Part shown: positions 1 through 5,244 of the stretch, one piece after another
Layout: every line of letters starts with the position of its first letter
Numbering within the stretch: position 1 is the stretch's first letter
NCBI GenBank assembly: GCA_002387005.1
Contig: DGKN01000158.1
Span: forward strand, 1-5,244
Direction of reading: 5' to 3'
From: Propionibacteriaceae bacterium UBA4569
GTDB lineage: Bacteria > Actinomycetota > Actinomycetes > Propionibacteriales > Propionibacteriaceae
DNA length: 5,244 nucleotides
Translations under genes and position numbers: made by a program
The notes under the pieces: model-generated
The model's input: the letters and a program-made list of their open reading frames with translations, nothing else
The model's database searches: none
Told to the model about the DNA's origin: nothing

Positions 1-785
1 ATGGCCTCCTGCTGCGCAGTGGCGCCCGATTGCACGCCAGCCCCAGAGACGGCGCTCTTGGCCTGTGCCGCGGTGTTGGCCCGTTGGGCTGCGGCATTCG
101 CGGCGGCGGCCCCCTGAACGTCCGACGCCTGCGACGCAGCCGCTCCCGCCTGACGGGTGAGCTGCTGGCTCTGCCCGGCTGCCGTGTCGGCGTCCTCGGC
201 GACCTGGCCCACTCCGCCGGCGAGTTCCTGCACCTGTGCGGAGGTCTCGGCCAGCCCGACTCCCAGCTCGGTGGTGGCGACGAAGATGTTGTCCAGGTAC
301 TGGGTGGCGACGCCCTTGGCCAGCCCCTGGGTCGCAGCCTCGGAGAGGGTGTTCAGGACAATCTGGTCGCTGACCCCGGTCACCGGGGAGCGTTCGACGA
401 GGAGCGTCGCGGAATCGTCCTGCTGCCCCGCGCCGGTGAGGACGCGCGAGAAGCCCGCCGGGATCACCACCGCGGCCGCATACCGTCCCGAGGCCAGACC
501 CGACTGGGCCTCGGCGACCGAGACCCCATACCGCCAGGTGAAGTTTGGACCGCTCTGGTTACGCAATTGCAGGGCATAGGTCTGGCCCAGCCGCACCGTG
601 TCGTCCCCGACCCGGGCTCCGGCGTCGAGGTTGACGATGGCGGCCTGCTGCTCGTGCAGGCGGCTGCTGGAATCCGCGGTGGCCCACAAGAAGGTGCCGG
701 CGATGAGCAGGGGCATCAACAGGACGCCGACGATGGCGGCAACCTGCTCGCGTCGACCTCCGCGGGTTCCCGACGAGCTGCTCAT
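1..785 (-). CDS. YhgE/Pip-family membrane protein, N-terminal part (cut by the window edge)
   Basis: The minus-strand frame is open from ATG 785 to the left edge, giving 261 complete codons; the C-terminus is missing. Residues 1-14 are polar and basic. Residues about 16-36 form one hydrophobic segment (AAIVGVLLMPLLIAGTFLWA), a signal anchor. It is followed by the family's extracytoplasmic pattern: AAIVNLDAGARVG (48-60, core VNxDxG), then a W/A/GL/G-Y pattern ending in GLASGRYAAAVVIPAGFS (96-113). This matches the start of the YhgE/Pip N-terminal domain, also related to EsaA-type proteins. Members are usually much longer, with several C-terminal membrane helices resembling ABC-2 permeases. Residues about 170-261 are rich in Ala, Gln, Ser and Gly with no proline, consistent with the long extracytoplasmic helical or coiled-coil stalk of the family. 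The start is supported by a G-rich stretch (GGGGGGTGAGG) just upstream. Function is poorly known: phage receptor, type VII secretion accessory or envelope transport. It lies 173 bp downstream of the sugar operon and probably has its own promoter. Confidence 0.85.
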   Translation of the reverse strand, partial: MSSSSGTRGGRREQVAAIVGVLLMPLLIAGTFLWATADSSSRLHEQQAAIVNLDAGARVGDDTVRLGQTYALQLRNQSGPNFTWRYGVSVAEAQSGLASGRYAAAVVIPAGFSRVLTGAGQQDDSATLLVERSPVTGVSDQIVLNTLSEAATQGLAKGVATQYLDNIFVATTELGVGLAETSAQVQELAGGVGQVAEDADTAAGQSQQLTRQAGAAASQASDVQGAAAANAAAQRANTAAQAKSAVSGAGVQSGATAQQEA

Positions 786-810
786 GACCTCACCCCCCAC
801 GGCGTCCGGG

Positions 811-829
811 TACTTTGGCGACCAAAGTA
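811..829 (-). promoter_or_regulatory. Perfect palindrome, probable operator of the YhgE/Pip gene
   Basis: Read on the minus strand the site is TACTTTGGTCGCCAAAGTA: two perfect 8-bp arms around a 3-bp centre, ending 25 bp before the ATG at 785. Its AT-rich outer arms stand out from the GC-rich surroundings. A 19-bp dyad between a hairpin and a start codon is typical of a dimeric repressor site such as TetR or MarR, and TACTTT could double as a -10 element. I see no well-spaced -35 box and no regulator gene in the window, so the regulator class is inference. Confidence 0.55.
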
Positions 830-856
830 GCCAACGCCCCTGAGGAGGCGTTGGCT
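829..856 (-). terminator. Strong hairpin, probable end of the sugar operon transcript
   Basis: Perfect 10-bp inverted repeat, AGCCAACGCC and GGCGTTGGCT, with an 8-nt loop. It begins 103 bp after the stop codon of the oxidoreductase gene and directly touches the palindrome at 811-829. No T-run follows the stem on either strand, so it is not a classical rho-independent terminator; GC-rich actinobacteria often use stems without a U tail. It could instead be a leader structure if the YhgE/Pip promoter lies further upstream. Confidence 0.5.
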
Positions 857-907
857 CACCACGCAAGGCAAAGCGCCGCGACCAGCAGTGACCCTTCGGA
901 TCCGGTC

Positions 908-930
908 GTGGCGAGGGGGGCACACGCCAC
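908..930 (-). other. Weak hairpin downstream of the oxidoreductase gene
   Basis: GTGGCG and CGCCAC arms of 6 bp enclose an 11-nt loop containing a run of C on the minus strand. It begins 28 bp after the operon's last stop codon. It could slow polymerase or protect the 3' end, but the long loop makes it weaker than the hairpin at 829-856. The rest of 857-958 shows no gene; an 8-bp palindrome, CGGATCCG, lies at 897-904. Confidence 0.25.
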
Positions 931-958
931 CCACCGCTTCAGGAAACGTTCAGCATCC

Positions 959-1948
959 TCAGCCTACTCGGACGAAGGCATTCGTCCGGCTCGACTCCAG
1001 CATTGCCGCGCAGACCTCGACGACGGCGGCGCCCTGGCCGAAGGTGACGATGTCCGACTCCTTGCCCAGGACGGCGTCGCGGAAGCGTTCGTGCTCGGTG
1101 CGCAGCGGCTCCGGCTTCGGGATCGCGAACCGCACCATGTCACCCTCGGTGACCCCGTGGAACTGGGCCAGGCCGTCCCAGGTCTCCACCTGCACGCCAT
1201 TGCCATAGAAGGTGATGTCAGCCGTCATCGTGTCGGCGACGAAGGTGCCCTTCTCACCGGTCACCACGCACAGGCGCTCCTTGGTGGGGGTCAGCCAGTT
1301 GATGAGGTGGTTGGTCATCACCCCACCGGCCAACTGGCAGGTGGCCGCGACCATGTCCTCGTGCTGCCGGCCGGACTTGAAGATCGTCCGCGCAGCCACC
1401 AGCTCGTAGTCGCGCTGGGTCACCCACGCGGTGAGGTCGATGTCATGCGAGGCGAGGTCCATGATCACGCCGACGTCGGCGATGCGGGGCGGGAAAGGGC
1501 CCTGGCGACGAGTCGTCACCTGGTAGATGTCGCCCAGGTCACCACTCGCGAGCCGGGCCCGCAGGCTCTGGATGGCCGGGTTGTAGCGCTCGATGTGGCC
1601 CACGCCACCGATGAGTCCCTTTGCGGCAAAGGCCTGCGCAAGTTCCCGGGCCTCGGTGGGGTCCTTGGCCAGCGGCTTCTCGATGAGCGCGTGCACCCCG
1701 GCGTCGGCCAGCTTCAACCCGATCTCGTGGTGGAAGGCCGTTGGTGCCGCGACGACGCAGTAGTCGATGCCCGCCGCGATCACCGCGTCGACGTCCGGCA
1801 GCACCTCCAGGTTCCCTGCGACGCCGTGGGGGTCACCGGTGGCATCGGCGACGGCCACCAGGTCGACGCCGTCGATGGCGCGCAGGTTTCGGGAGTGGTG
1901 ACGACCCATCGAGCCCAGGCCCACCAGCCCGGCGCGCAGGTTCCCCAT
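959..1948 (-). CDS. Gfo/Idh/MocA oxidoreductase, probable UDP-GlcNAc(A) 3-dehydrogenase (WbpB/GnnA type)
   Basis: 329 aa, a usual length for the family. Seen in the protein: an N-terminal Rossmann fold with GLGSMG (10-15) and an acidic residue after the second strand (VAVAD, 31-35), indicating NAD(P) binding; EKPLA (90-94), whose lysine is the conserved catalytic or cofactor-contacting residue; GHIERYNPA (117-125); and MDLASHDIDL (163-172), with the D-x3-H-D pattern near the sugar site. The expected reaction is NAD-dependent oxidation of C3 of UDP-GlcNAc or UDP-GlcNAcA to the 3-keto sugar, in the cytoplasm. The adjacent WbpE- and WbpD-type genes support this over inositol or other sugar dehydrogenase roles. 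The GHIERxNPA signature is one I associate with UDP-GlcNAc 3-dehydrogenase annotations, so I do not assign wbpB. ATG 1948 is chosen because it lies one base after the aminotransferase stop (TGAGATG), suggesting translational coupling, and because the Rossmann fold starts at once. Longer in-frame starts up to 2215 would run inside the upstream gene and are unlikely. Confidence 0.88.
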   Translation of the reverse strand: MGNLRAGLVGLGSMGRHHSRNLRAIDGVDLVAVADATGDPHGVAGNLEVLPDVDAVIAAGIDYCVVAAPTAFHHEIGLKLADAGVHALIEKPLAKDPTEARELAQAFAAKGLIGGVGHIERYNPAIQSLRARLASGDLGDIYQVTTRRQGPFPPRIADVGVIMDLASHDIDLTAWVTQRDYELVAARTIFKSGRQHEDMVAATCQLAGGVMTNHLINWLTPTKERLCVVTGEKGTFVADTMTADITFYGNGVQVETWDGLAQFHGVTEGDMVRFAIPKPEPLRTEHERFRDAVLGKESDIVTFGQGAAVVEVCAAMLESSRTNAFVRVG

Positions 1949-1949
1949 C

Positions 1950-3041
1950 TCAGGCACCTGCCTTCGCCAGCGTGTTGACGGCCTCGACGACGCGCGCCAG
2001 GTCGTCCTGCGAAAGGGACGGATGGACCGGCAGCGAGAGGCACTCGGCCGCAGCTCGCTCGGTCTCGGGCAGCTCGACCGGGCTCTGGAAGGGCGCCAAG
2101 CGGTGGTTGGGCACCGGGTAGAACATGCCCGAGCCGACGTTGAAGCGCTCCTTGAGCTGGGCGGCGAACTCGTCGCGTCCCTCGGGAACGCGCACGGTGT
2201 ACTGGTGGTAGACATGCACGGCGCCAGCGGCGACCGGCGGCGGGGTGACGCCCTGCAGGTTCGCGGTCAGGAACTCGGCATTGGCCTGGCGCTGGGCGGT
2301 CCAGCCATCGACCTTGGTCAGCTGCACTCGTCCGATCGCGGCATGGATGTCGGTCATCCGGTTGTTCAGGCCGACGACCTCGTTGTGGTACTGCTTCAAC
2401 ATCCCCTGGTTGCGGTACAGGCGGCACTTGCGCTCGACCTCGGCGTCCTCAACTGTCACCATGCCGCCCTCGCCCGAGGTCATGTTCTTGGTGGGGTACA
2501 GCGAGAAGGCCCCGAAGGTGCCGAAGCTGCCCACGGGGACGCCGTGCAGCGATGCCCCGTGGGCCTGCGCGGCGTCCTCGAACAGCTGCAGCCCGTGCCG
2601 TTCGGCGATCCGTCGCAGCGACTCCATGTCGGCCGGGTGCCCGTACAGGTGGACGGGCATGATCGCGCGCGTCCGCTCGGTGATGGAGGCCTCGACGCTG
2701 GCCGGGGCCAGACAGAAGGAGTCGGGATCGATGTCGGCGAAGACCGGCGAGGCACCGGTCAGCGCGACGGAGTTCGCGGTCGCCGCGAAGGTGAACGAGG
2801 GGACGATCACCTCGTCGCCAGCGCCGATGCCGGAGCTCATCAATCCGATGTGCAGTGCCGAGGTGCCCGAGTTGACGGCCACAGCACGTCGTCGGGGCGT
2901 GAAGTGCTCGGCGAACTCGGTCTCGAAGGCGGCGACCTCCGGGCCCTGGGCGATCATGCCGGAGCGCATCACGCGCGTCACGGCCTCGATCTCGTCCTCA
3001 CCGATGATCGGCTTGGCCGGTGGGATGAATGCCTGGTTCAC
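1950..3041 (-). CDS. wbpE: DegT/DnrJ/EryC1/StrS aminotransferase, WbpE-type UDP-3-keto-sugar transaminase
   Basis: 363 aa, full length for the family. It is a PLP enzyme expected to transfer an amine from glutamate to C3 of the UDP-3-keto sugar made by the neighbouring dehydrogenase; the 2-oxoglutarate released can serve as oxidant for that enzyme's NADH in characterised WbpB/WbpE pairs. Seen in the protein: IPPAKPIIGEDE at 6-17; NSGTSAL (57-63) for phosphate binding; PSFTFAATAN (81-90); EDAAQAHGA (155-163), with D156 and Q159 contacting PLP; and SLYPTKNMTSGEGG (180-193), where K185 is the Schiff-base lysine. GLNNRMTDIHAAIGRVQL (224-241) is the conserved segment that completes the dimer active site. 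No key residue is missing. The start is GTG at 3041, supported by AAGGGGGGA about 8 nt upstream. There is a 67-bp gap to the acetyltransferase gene before it and a 1-bp gap to the oxidoreductase gene after it. The symbol rests on motif and context, not on alignment. Confidence 0.92.
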   Translation of the reverse strand: MNQAFIPPAKPIIGEDEIEAVTRVMRSGMIAQGPEVAAFETEFAEHFTPRRRAVAVNSGTSALHIGLMSSGIGAGDEVIVPSFTFAATANSVALTGASPVFADIDPDSFCLAPASVEASITERTRAIMPVHLYGHPADMESLRRIAERHGLQLFEDAAQAHGASLHGVPVGSFGTFGAFSLYPTKNMTSGEGGMVTVEDAEVERKCRLYRNQGMLKQYHNEVVGLNNRMTDIHAAIGRVQLTKVDGWTAQRQANAEFLTANLQGVTPPPVAAGAVHVYHQYTVRVPEGRDEFAAQLKERFNVGSGMFYPVPNHRLAPFQSPVELPETERAAAECLSLPVHPSLSQDDLARVVEAVNTLAKAGA

Positions 3042-3060
3042 GTGTGGTCCCCCCTTGTCA
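3042..3060 (-). promoter_or_regulatory. Ribosome binding site supporting a GTG start for the aminotransferase
   Basis: On the minus strand TGACAAGGGGGGACCACAC precedes GTG 3041. The AAGGGGGGA core ends about 8 nt before the start codon. The next in-frame ATG codons are inside conserved sequence (M25, M30), so this G-rich site decides the start. The remainder of the 67-bp spacer holds only a 5-bp stem with a 4-nt loop at 3094-3107 and no T-run. Confidence 0.6.
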
Positions 3061-3108
3061 GCGGCCGGACGTCCCGGTCTGCTGGTTGTTCTTGAGCCCC
3101 CCGGCTCC

Positions 3109-3720
3109 CTATTCGTTGCCGCCCTCGGACACCAACGTGAGCTCTTCCCCGCGTTGGACGAAGCGATCGCCCGTGCGGGTGTCGACCCAGCCGTCTGCGC
3201 CGTCGGCCTCCAGCGGGAAGCCCGAGCGTCCTACCCACTTGATCCGACGCGCGGGCACGCCGGCGACCAGTGCGAAGTCGGGGACATCCTTGACCACGAC
3301 CGAGCCAGCAGCGACGGTCGCCCAGCGCCCGATGGTGACGGGTGCGACGCAGGTGGAGCGGGCGCCGATGGAGCAACCCTCGCGCAGGGTCACGCCGACG
3401 GGCTCCCAGTCGCTGGCGCTCTTGGGCGACCCGTCCGGGTTCACGGCGCGGGGGAACTGGTCATTGGTCAGCACCACTGCGGGGCCGATGAAGACACCGT
3501 CCTCGAGGACGGCCGGCTCGTAGACCAGCGCGTAGTTCTGGATCTTGCAGTTGTCGCCTACCTGCACTCCCTCACCGATGTAGGCACCGCGTCCGACGAT
3601 GACATTGCGCCCGAGATGTGCCCCATGACGCACCTGCGCCAGGTGCCAGACCGACGAACCGTCACCAACGACGGCCCCTTGGTCGATGTCGGCGCTCGAA
3701 TGGATGCGTGGCCCAGTCAT
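3109..3720 (-). CDS. wbpD: WbpD-type UDP-2-acetamido-3-amino-sugar N-acetyltransferase (left-handed beta-helix)
   Basis: 203 aa, close to WbpD/WlbB length. Expected reaction: acetyl-CoA-dependent N-acetylation of the C3 amine of UDP-GlcNAc3N(A), the last of the three steps encoded here; it acts as a cytoplasmic trimer. Seen in the protein: hexapeptide-repeat turns through residues 5-145 (for example AVVGDGSSVWHLAQV, HLGRNVIVGRGAYIGEGVQVGD, SIGARSTCVAPVTIG). SVWHLAQVRHGAHLG (23-37) and KIQNYALVYEPAVLEDGVF (59-77) match the WbpD/WxcM-N-like subgroup. VLTNDQFPRA (83-92) is the loop segment carrying the Asn-Asp pair at the active site. GSVVVKDVPDFALVAGVPAR (139-158) closes the helix. The tail KWVGRSGFPLE...GWVDTRTGDRF is also characteristic of WbpD-like proteins. 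ATG 3720 follows CGGGGGAG on the minus strand with short spacing. It is the first gene of the visible operon, transcribed away from the secreted-protein gene. Confidence 0.9.
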   Translation of the reverse strand: MTGPRIHSSADIDQGAVVGDGSSVWHLAQVRHGAHLGRNVIVGRGAYIGEGVQVGDNCKIQNYALVYEPAVLEDGVFIGPAVVLTNDQFPRAVNPDGSPKSASDWEPVGVTLREGCSIGARSTCVAPVTIGRWATVAAGSVVVKDVPDFALVAGVPARRIKWVGRSGFPLEADGADGWVDTRTGDRFVQRGEELTLVSEGGNE

Positions 3721-3723
3721 GAC

Positions 3724-3909
3724 TCCCCCGATGTCGCTGATTGCCCTCGCAGGCTATCGGTGCTGATCGGGTGCAACGGCCCGGTCTGCCAAGCACTTCA
3801 GGCATCTTGCAGGAGGAATGCCTCACCCCAGGTACAGAATCGGTGGGCCGTGACCCCGGCCGGTGCCATGATGGCCGCACCAACAACACGTCTCATGGAC
3901 ATCGGGGGA
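3724..3909. repeat. 12-bp inverted repeat GACATCGGGGGA in both divergent leaders
   Basis: GACATCGGGGGA occurs on the minus strand at 3735-3724, where its G-run is the ribosome binding site of the acetyltransferase, and on the plus strand at 3898-3909. The core ATCGGGGGATC at 3901-3911 recurs at 3994-4004, where its G-run serves the secreted-protein start. Part of the similarity may simply be G-rich Shine-Dalgarno sequence. Confidence 0.4.
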
Positions 3910-3991
3910 TCTCCTGAGTACGTGCCCCAACGGTGGGCGGGTGCCACCGGCGGTGCCCGTGCTGGCAACCCCTGGCGCCCGTGGTCGGGAA

Positions 3992-4005
3992 TGATCGGGG
4001 GATCA
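3992..4005 (+). promoter_or_regulatory. Ribosome binding site of the secreted-protein gene, inside a small dyad
   Basis: GGGGGA at 3997-4002 lies 6 nt before ATG 4009 and favours that start over the in-frame ATG at 3991, which has only a weak GGTCGGGA upstream. The G-run sits in the dyad TGATC-GGGG-GATCA (5-bp arms, 4-nt loop). This is too short to block translation strongly. Confidence 0.55.
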
Positions 4006-4008
4006 ATC

Positions 4009-5244
4009 ATGGGCAAGAAGTCCATCCGCTTCGGCCTGGCAGCCGCTGTCACCGCCGCAAGCCTCACCGGGGGTTACCTGTCGGCCAGCCCGGCCCGGGC
4101 CGCCACGCAAAGTTCGATGACCTGCACCGACGGTGCGGATCCGACGCACTATGCGTGCTCCGTGAGGGGCACCACCGACCAGAAGAGCGTCACCCTGCCC
4201 GTCTCGGCCAGCGCGGGCGTCGATCTGCCAGTCGGCACCTACCCGATGGCAACAGGTGCAGGGCCGATGACGCTCACCAACGACCAGATGACCTTCACCT
4301 TCAGCGATGCCTACTTCGCCTCGCACACCGCACCCTTCACCTTCTCGGGTGAGTTCTCCTTCGTGGTGCGCTCCTACGACGTGGCCGGACCGTTCAGCGT
4401 GACCGTCAACGGGACGACCTTCAGCACGGCCGGTCCAGGTGGTTTCTGCGACGCCAATTGCCAGGCCGCGCCGGTCCACGGCACCTTCAAGGCTGCCTGG
4501 GACACCGGTTCCGGACGGGTGGGCTTCGCGCTCGTCAGCGGTGTGGAAACGGTCGTCGGCCAGCCAGTGACCTTCACCGACGTCGCGGGGCCGGGCCAGA
4601 GCGATTGCGAGGCAACCCTCGCACAGCAGCAGCCAGCCGGCTGGTGGAAGGACCTCGTGACTGCCACCGGAACCGGCACCACGCTGAGCGCGACCTACAC
4701 GCCCACCGAGCCGGGGGCGCTGCGCATGGCCGGTAGCTGTGCGGTGGACGGCAGCCAGCAGGTCTACGCCGACTTCGGCACCATCAACGGTGTGGCCGTC
4801 TCCGCCAAGACCGCGGTGACGAGCGCCAGCGCCGACGGGCAGGGTGGCAAGCCGGTGCCACCTCCCACCAGGCCCACCACGCCGCCGTCGGTGAAGATGG
4901 TCACCGAGACCTACCAGGTTGACGTCGCGACGCTGCGCAGCAAGGTGGTGCTGAACAAGTACCTGGCGGCGGACGACGACCGTCGTCTGGTCTACCGCGA
5001 GCTAGGCCCGCTGTGGCAGCAGGCTCGTCACGCAAAGTACTTCTCCGAGAAGCACGAGTACGTGACGATCACGGTCCCCGTCGGCGCGACCGGTGCCCAG
5101 CGGATCGCGGCGATCAACGCGAAAACCCGGCTGGGTAACGTCAAGACCACCTCGACGGCCGGGCCATCCACCAGGAGCCGCGCGACCGTTGTCTACGCCT
5201 GGAAGCTCGACACCGCCCATGGCGCGAAGCCCGTCGACGGTGGT
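4009..5244 (+). CDS. Secreted cysteine-containing surface protein of unknown function (C-terminus beyond the window)
   Basis: Open for 412 codons to the right edge. Residues 1-31 are a Sec signal peptide: MGKKSIRF basic start, hydrophobic core, and cleavage probably after ASPARA (A31). The mature part has three regions. Residues 32-270 are beta-rich with many Thr, Ser and Val; six cysteines at 39, 50, 147, 151, 200 and 244 suggest three disulfides. The 185-250 stretch (PVTFTDVAGPGQSDC ... YTPTEPGALRMAGSC) resembles a bacterial Ig-like fold with its Cys pair. Residues about 279-296 (GGKPVPPPTRPTTPPS) are a proline-rich linker. From about 300 an unrecognised charged domain begins: helices (VATLRSKVVLNKYL, RRLVYRELGPLWQQARHAKYF), a strand (YVTITVPVG), a helix (AQRIAAINAKT), then strands ending in RATVVYAWKLD. 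No sortase signal is visible because the end is missing. In-frame upstream starts exist (3895, 3922 GTG, 3991) but lack good binding sites and would bury the signal peptide. Codon use matches its neighbours. I assign no function. Confidence 0.8.
   Translation, partial: MGKKSIRFGLAAAVTAASLTGGYLSASPARAATQSSMTCTDGADPTHYACSVRGTTDQKSVTLPVSASAGVDLPVGTYPMATGAGPMTLTNDQMTFTFSDAYFASHTAPFTFSGEFSFVVRSYDVAGPFSVTVNGTTFSTAGPGGFCDANCQAAPVHGTFKAAWDTGSGRVGFALVSGVETVVGQPVTFTDVAGPGQSDCEATLAQQQPAGWWKDLVTATGTGTTLSATYTPTEPGALRMAGSCAVDGSQQVYADFGTINGVAVSAKTAVTSASADGQGGKPVPPPTRPTTPPSVKMVTETYQVDVATLRSKVVLNKYLAADDDRRLVYRELGPLWQQARHAKYFSEKHEYVTITVPVGATGAQRIAAINAKTRLGNVKTTSTAGPSTRSRATVVYAWKLDTAHGAKPVDGG

Larger units (their letters stand above)
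3721..4008. promoter_or_regulatory. Divergent intergenic region carrying the promoters of the sugar operon and the secreted-protein gene
   Basis: About 288 bp without a convincing gene between two divergent start codons, so both promoters are expected here. I find no -35/-10 pair with good spacing; TTGCAC followed by TAGCCT on the minus strand, about 50-30 bp before ATG 3720, has too short a spacer (14). Small structures seen: AGGCAT/ATGCCT arms (3800-3805 and 3818-3823) with AGGAGG in the loop; GGCCG/CGGCC (3846-3850 and 3857-3861); and the odd palindrome GCCATGATGGC (3865-3875). No known riboswitch core is recognisable to me. Confidence 0.5.

Noticed and set aside
30..843. Plus-strand open frames of 266, 140 and 81 codons
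   Set aside because: They are antisense to the YhgE/Pip gene, whose minus-strand frame shows a signal anchor and family motifs. Their products are low-complexity Gly/Arg/Ser-rich and have no domain.
815..1978. 387-codon plus-strand open frame
   Set aside because: It is antisense to the oxidoreductase gene; long antisense frames are expected in GC-rich coding DNA. The His/Val/Arg-rich product has no motif, whereas the minus strand has GLGSMG and EKP.
1949..2215. N-terminal extension of the oxidoreductase to ATG 2215
   Set aside because: The extra 89 residues are Arg/Ser-rich and lie wholly within the aminotransferase gene in another frame. The Rossmann motif begins directly after ATG 1948, at the normal position.
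2022..3095. 357-codon plus-strand open frame
   Set aside because: It is antisense to the aminotransferase, which has all its PLP-site motifs. The predicted product is compositionally biased, without a recognisable fold.
3818..3853. Tiny 11-codon open frame (MPHPRYRIGGP) after an AGGAGG
   Set aside because: The AGGAGG ends only one base before the ATG, too close for normal initiation, and the peptide is meaningless by itself. A leader peptide cannot be excluded but is not supported.
3895..4008. Upstream in-frame starts for the secreted protein (ATG 3895, GTG 3922, ATG 3991)
   Set aside because: They would add up to 38 residues before a well-formed signal peptide and lack well-spaced ribosome binding sites, unlike ATG 4009 with GGGGGA six bases upstream.
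3798..4067. 89-codon minus-strand open frame across the divergent region
   Set aside because: It overlaps the signal-peptide coding region of the secreted protein, has no ribosome binding site or motif, and ends in the promoter region.
4003..4682. Minus- and plus-strand open frames of 92-158 codons within the secreted-protein gene
   Set aside because: They are shadows: their products lack domains, and the frame from ATG 4009 has a signal peptide, paired cysteines and an uninterrupted run to the edge.

Overview
The window is a GC-rich stretch with strongly GC-biased third codon positions, G-rich ribosome binding sites and long antisense open frames. This points to a high-GC actinobacterium. 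The Propionibacteriaceae are my best guess, but no marker gene settles the family.

Layout: three complete genes and one partial gene read on the minus strand, and one partial gene reads on the plus strand. From right to left on the minus strand they are: a WbpD-type left-handed beta-helix acetyltransferase (3720-3109), a WbpE-type DegT/DnrJ/EryC1/StrS aminotransferase (3041-1950, GTG start), a Gfo/Idh/MocA nucleotide-sugar 3-dehydrogenase (1948-959), a 173-bp gap with a strong hairpin and a perfect operator-like palindrome, and the N-terminal 261 codons of a YhgE/Pip-family membrane protein (785 to the left edge, cut off). On the plus strand, divergent from the acetyltransferase across about 288 bp, is a secreted cysteine-containing surface protein of unknown function (4009 to the right edge, cut off).

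The three central genes form an operon for a 3-amino nucleotide sugar. The dehydrogenase oxidises C3 of UDP-GlcNAc or UDP-GlcNAcA, the aminotransferase puts an amine on C3, and the acetyltransferase N-acetylates it. The product is UDP-GlcNAc3NAc or UDP-GlcNAc3NAcA, a building block for a cell-wall or surface glycan. The 6-dehydrogenase (WbpA) and 2-epimerase (WbpI) that would complete a mannuronic-acid route are not in the window.

The flanking genes are envelope proteins: a YhgE/Pip protein with its own apparent regulatory region, and a secreted Ig-like protein with a proline-rich linker and an unrecognised C-terminal domain. I see no rRNA, tRNA, CRISPR array, insertion sequence or phage gene. 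The least explained items are the plus-strand secreted protein and the operator/hairpin pair at 811-856.
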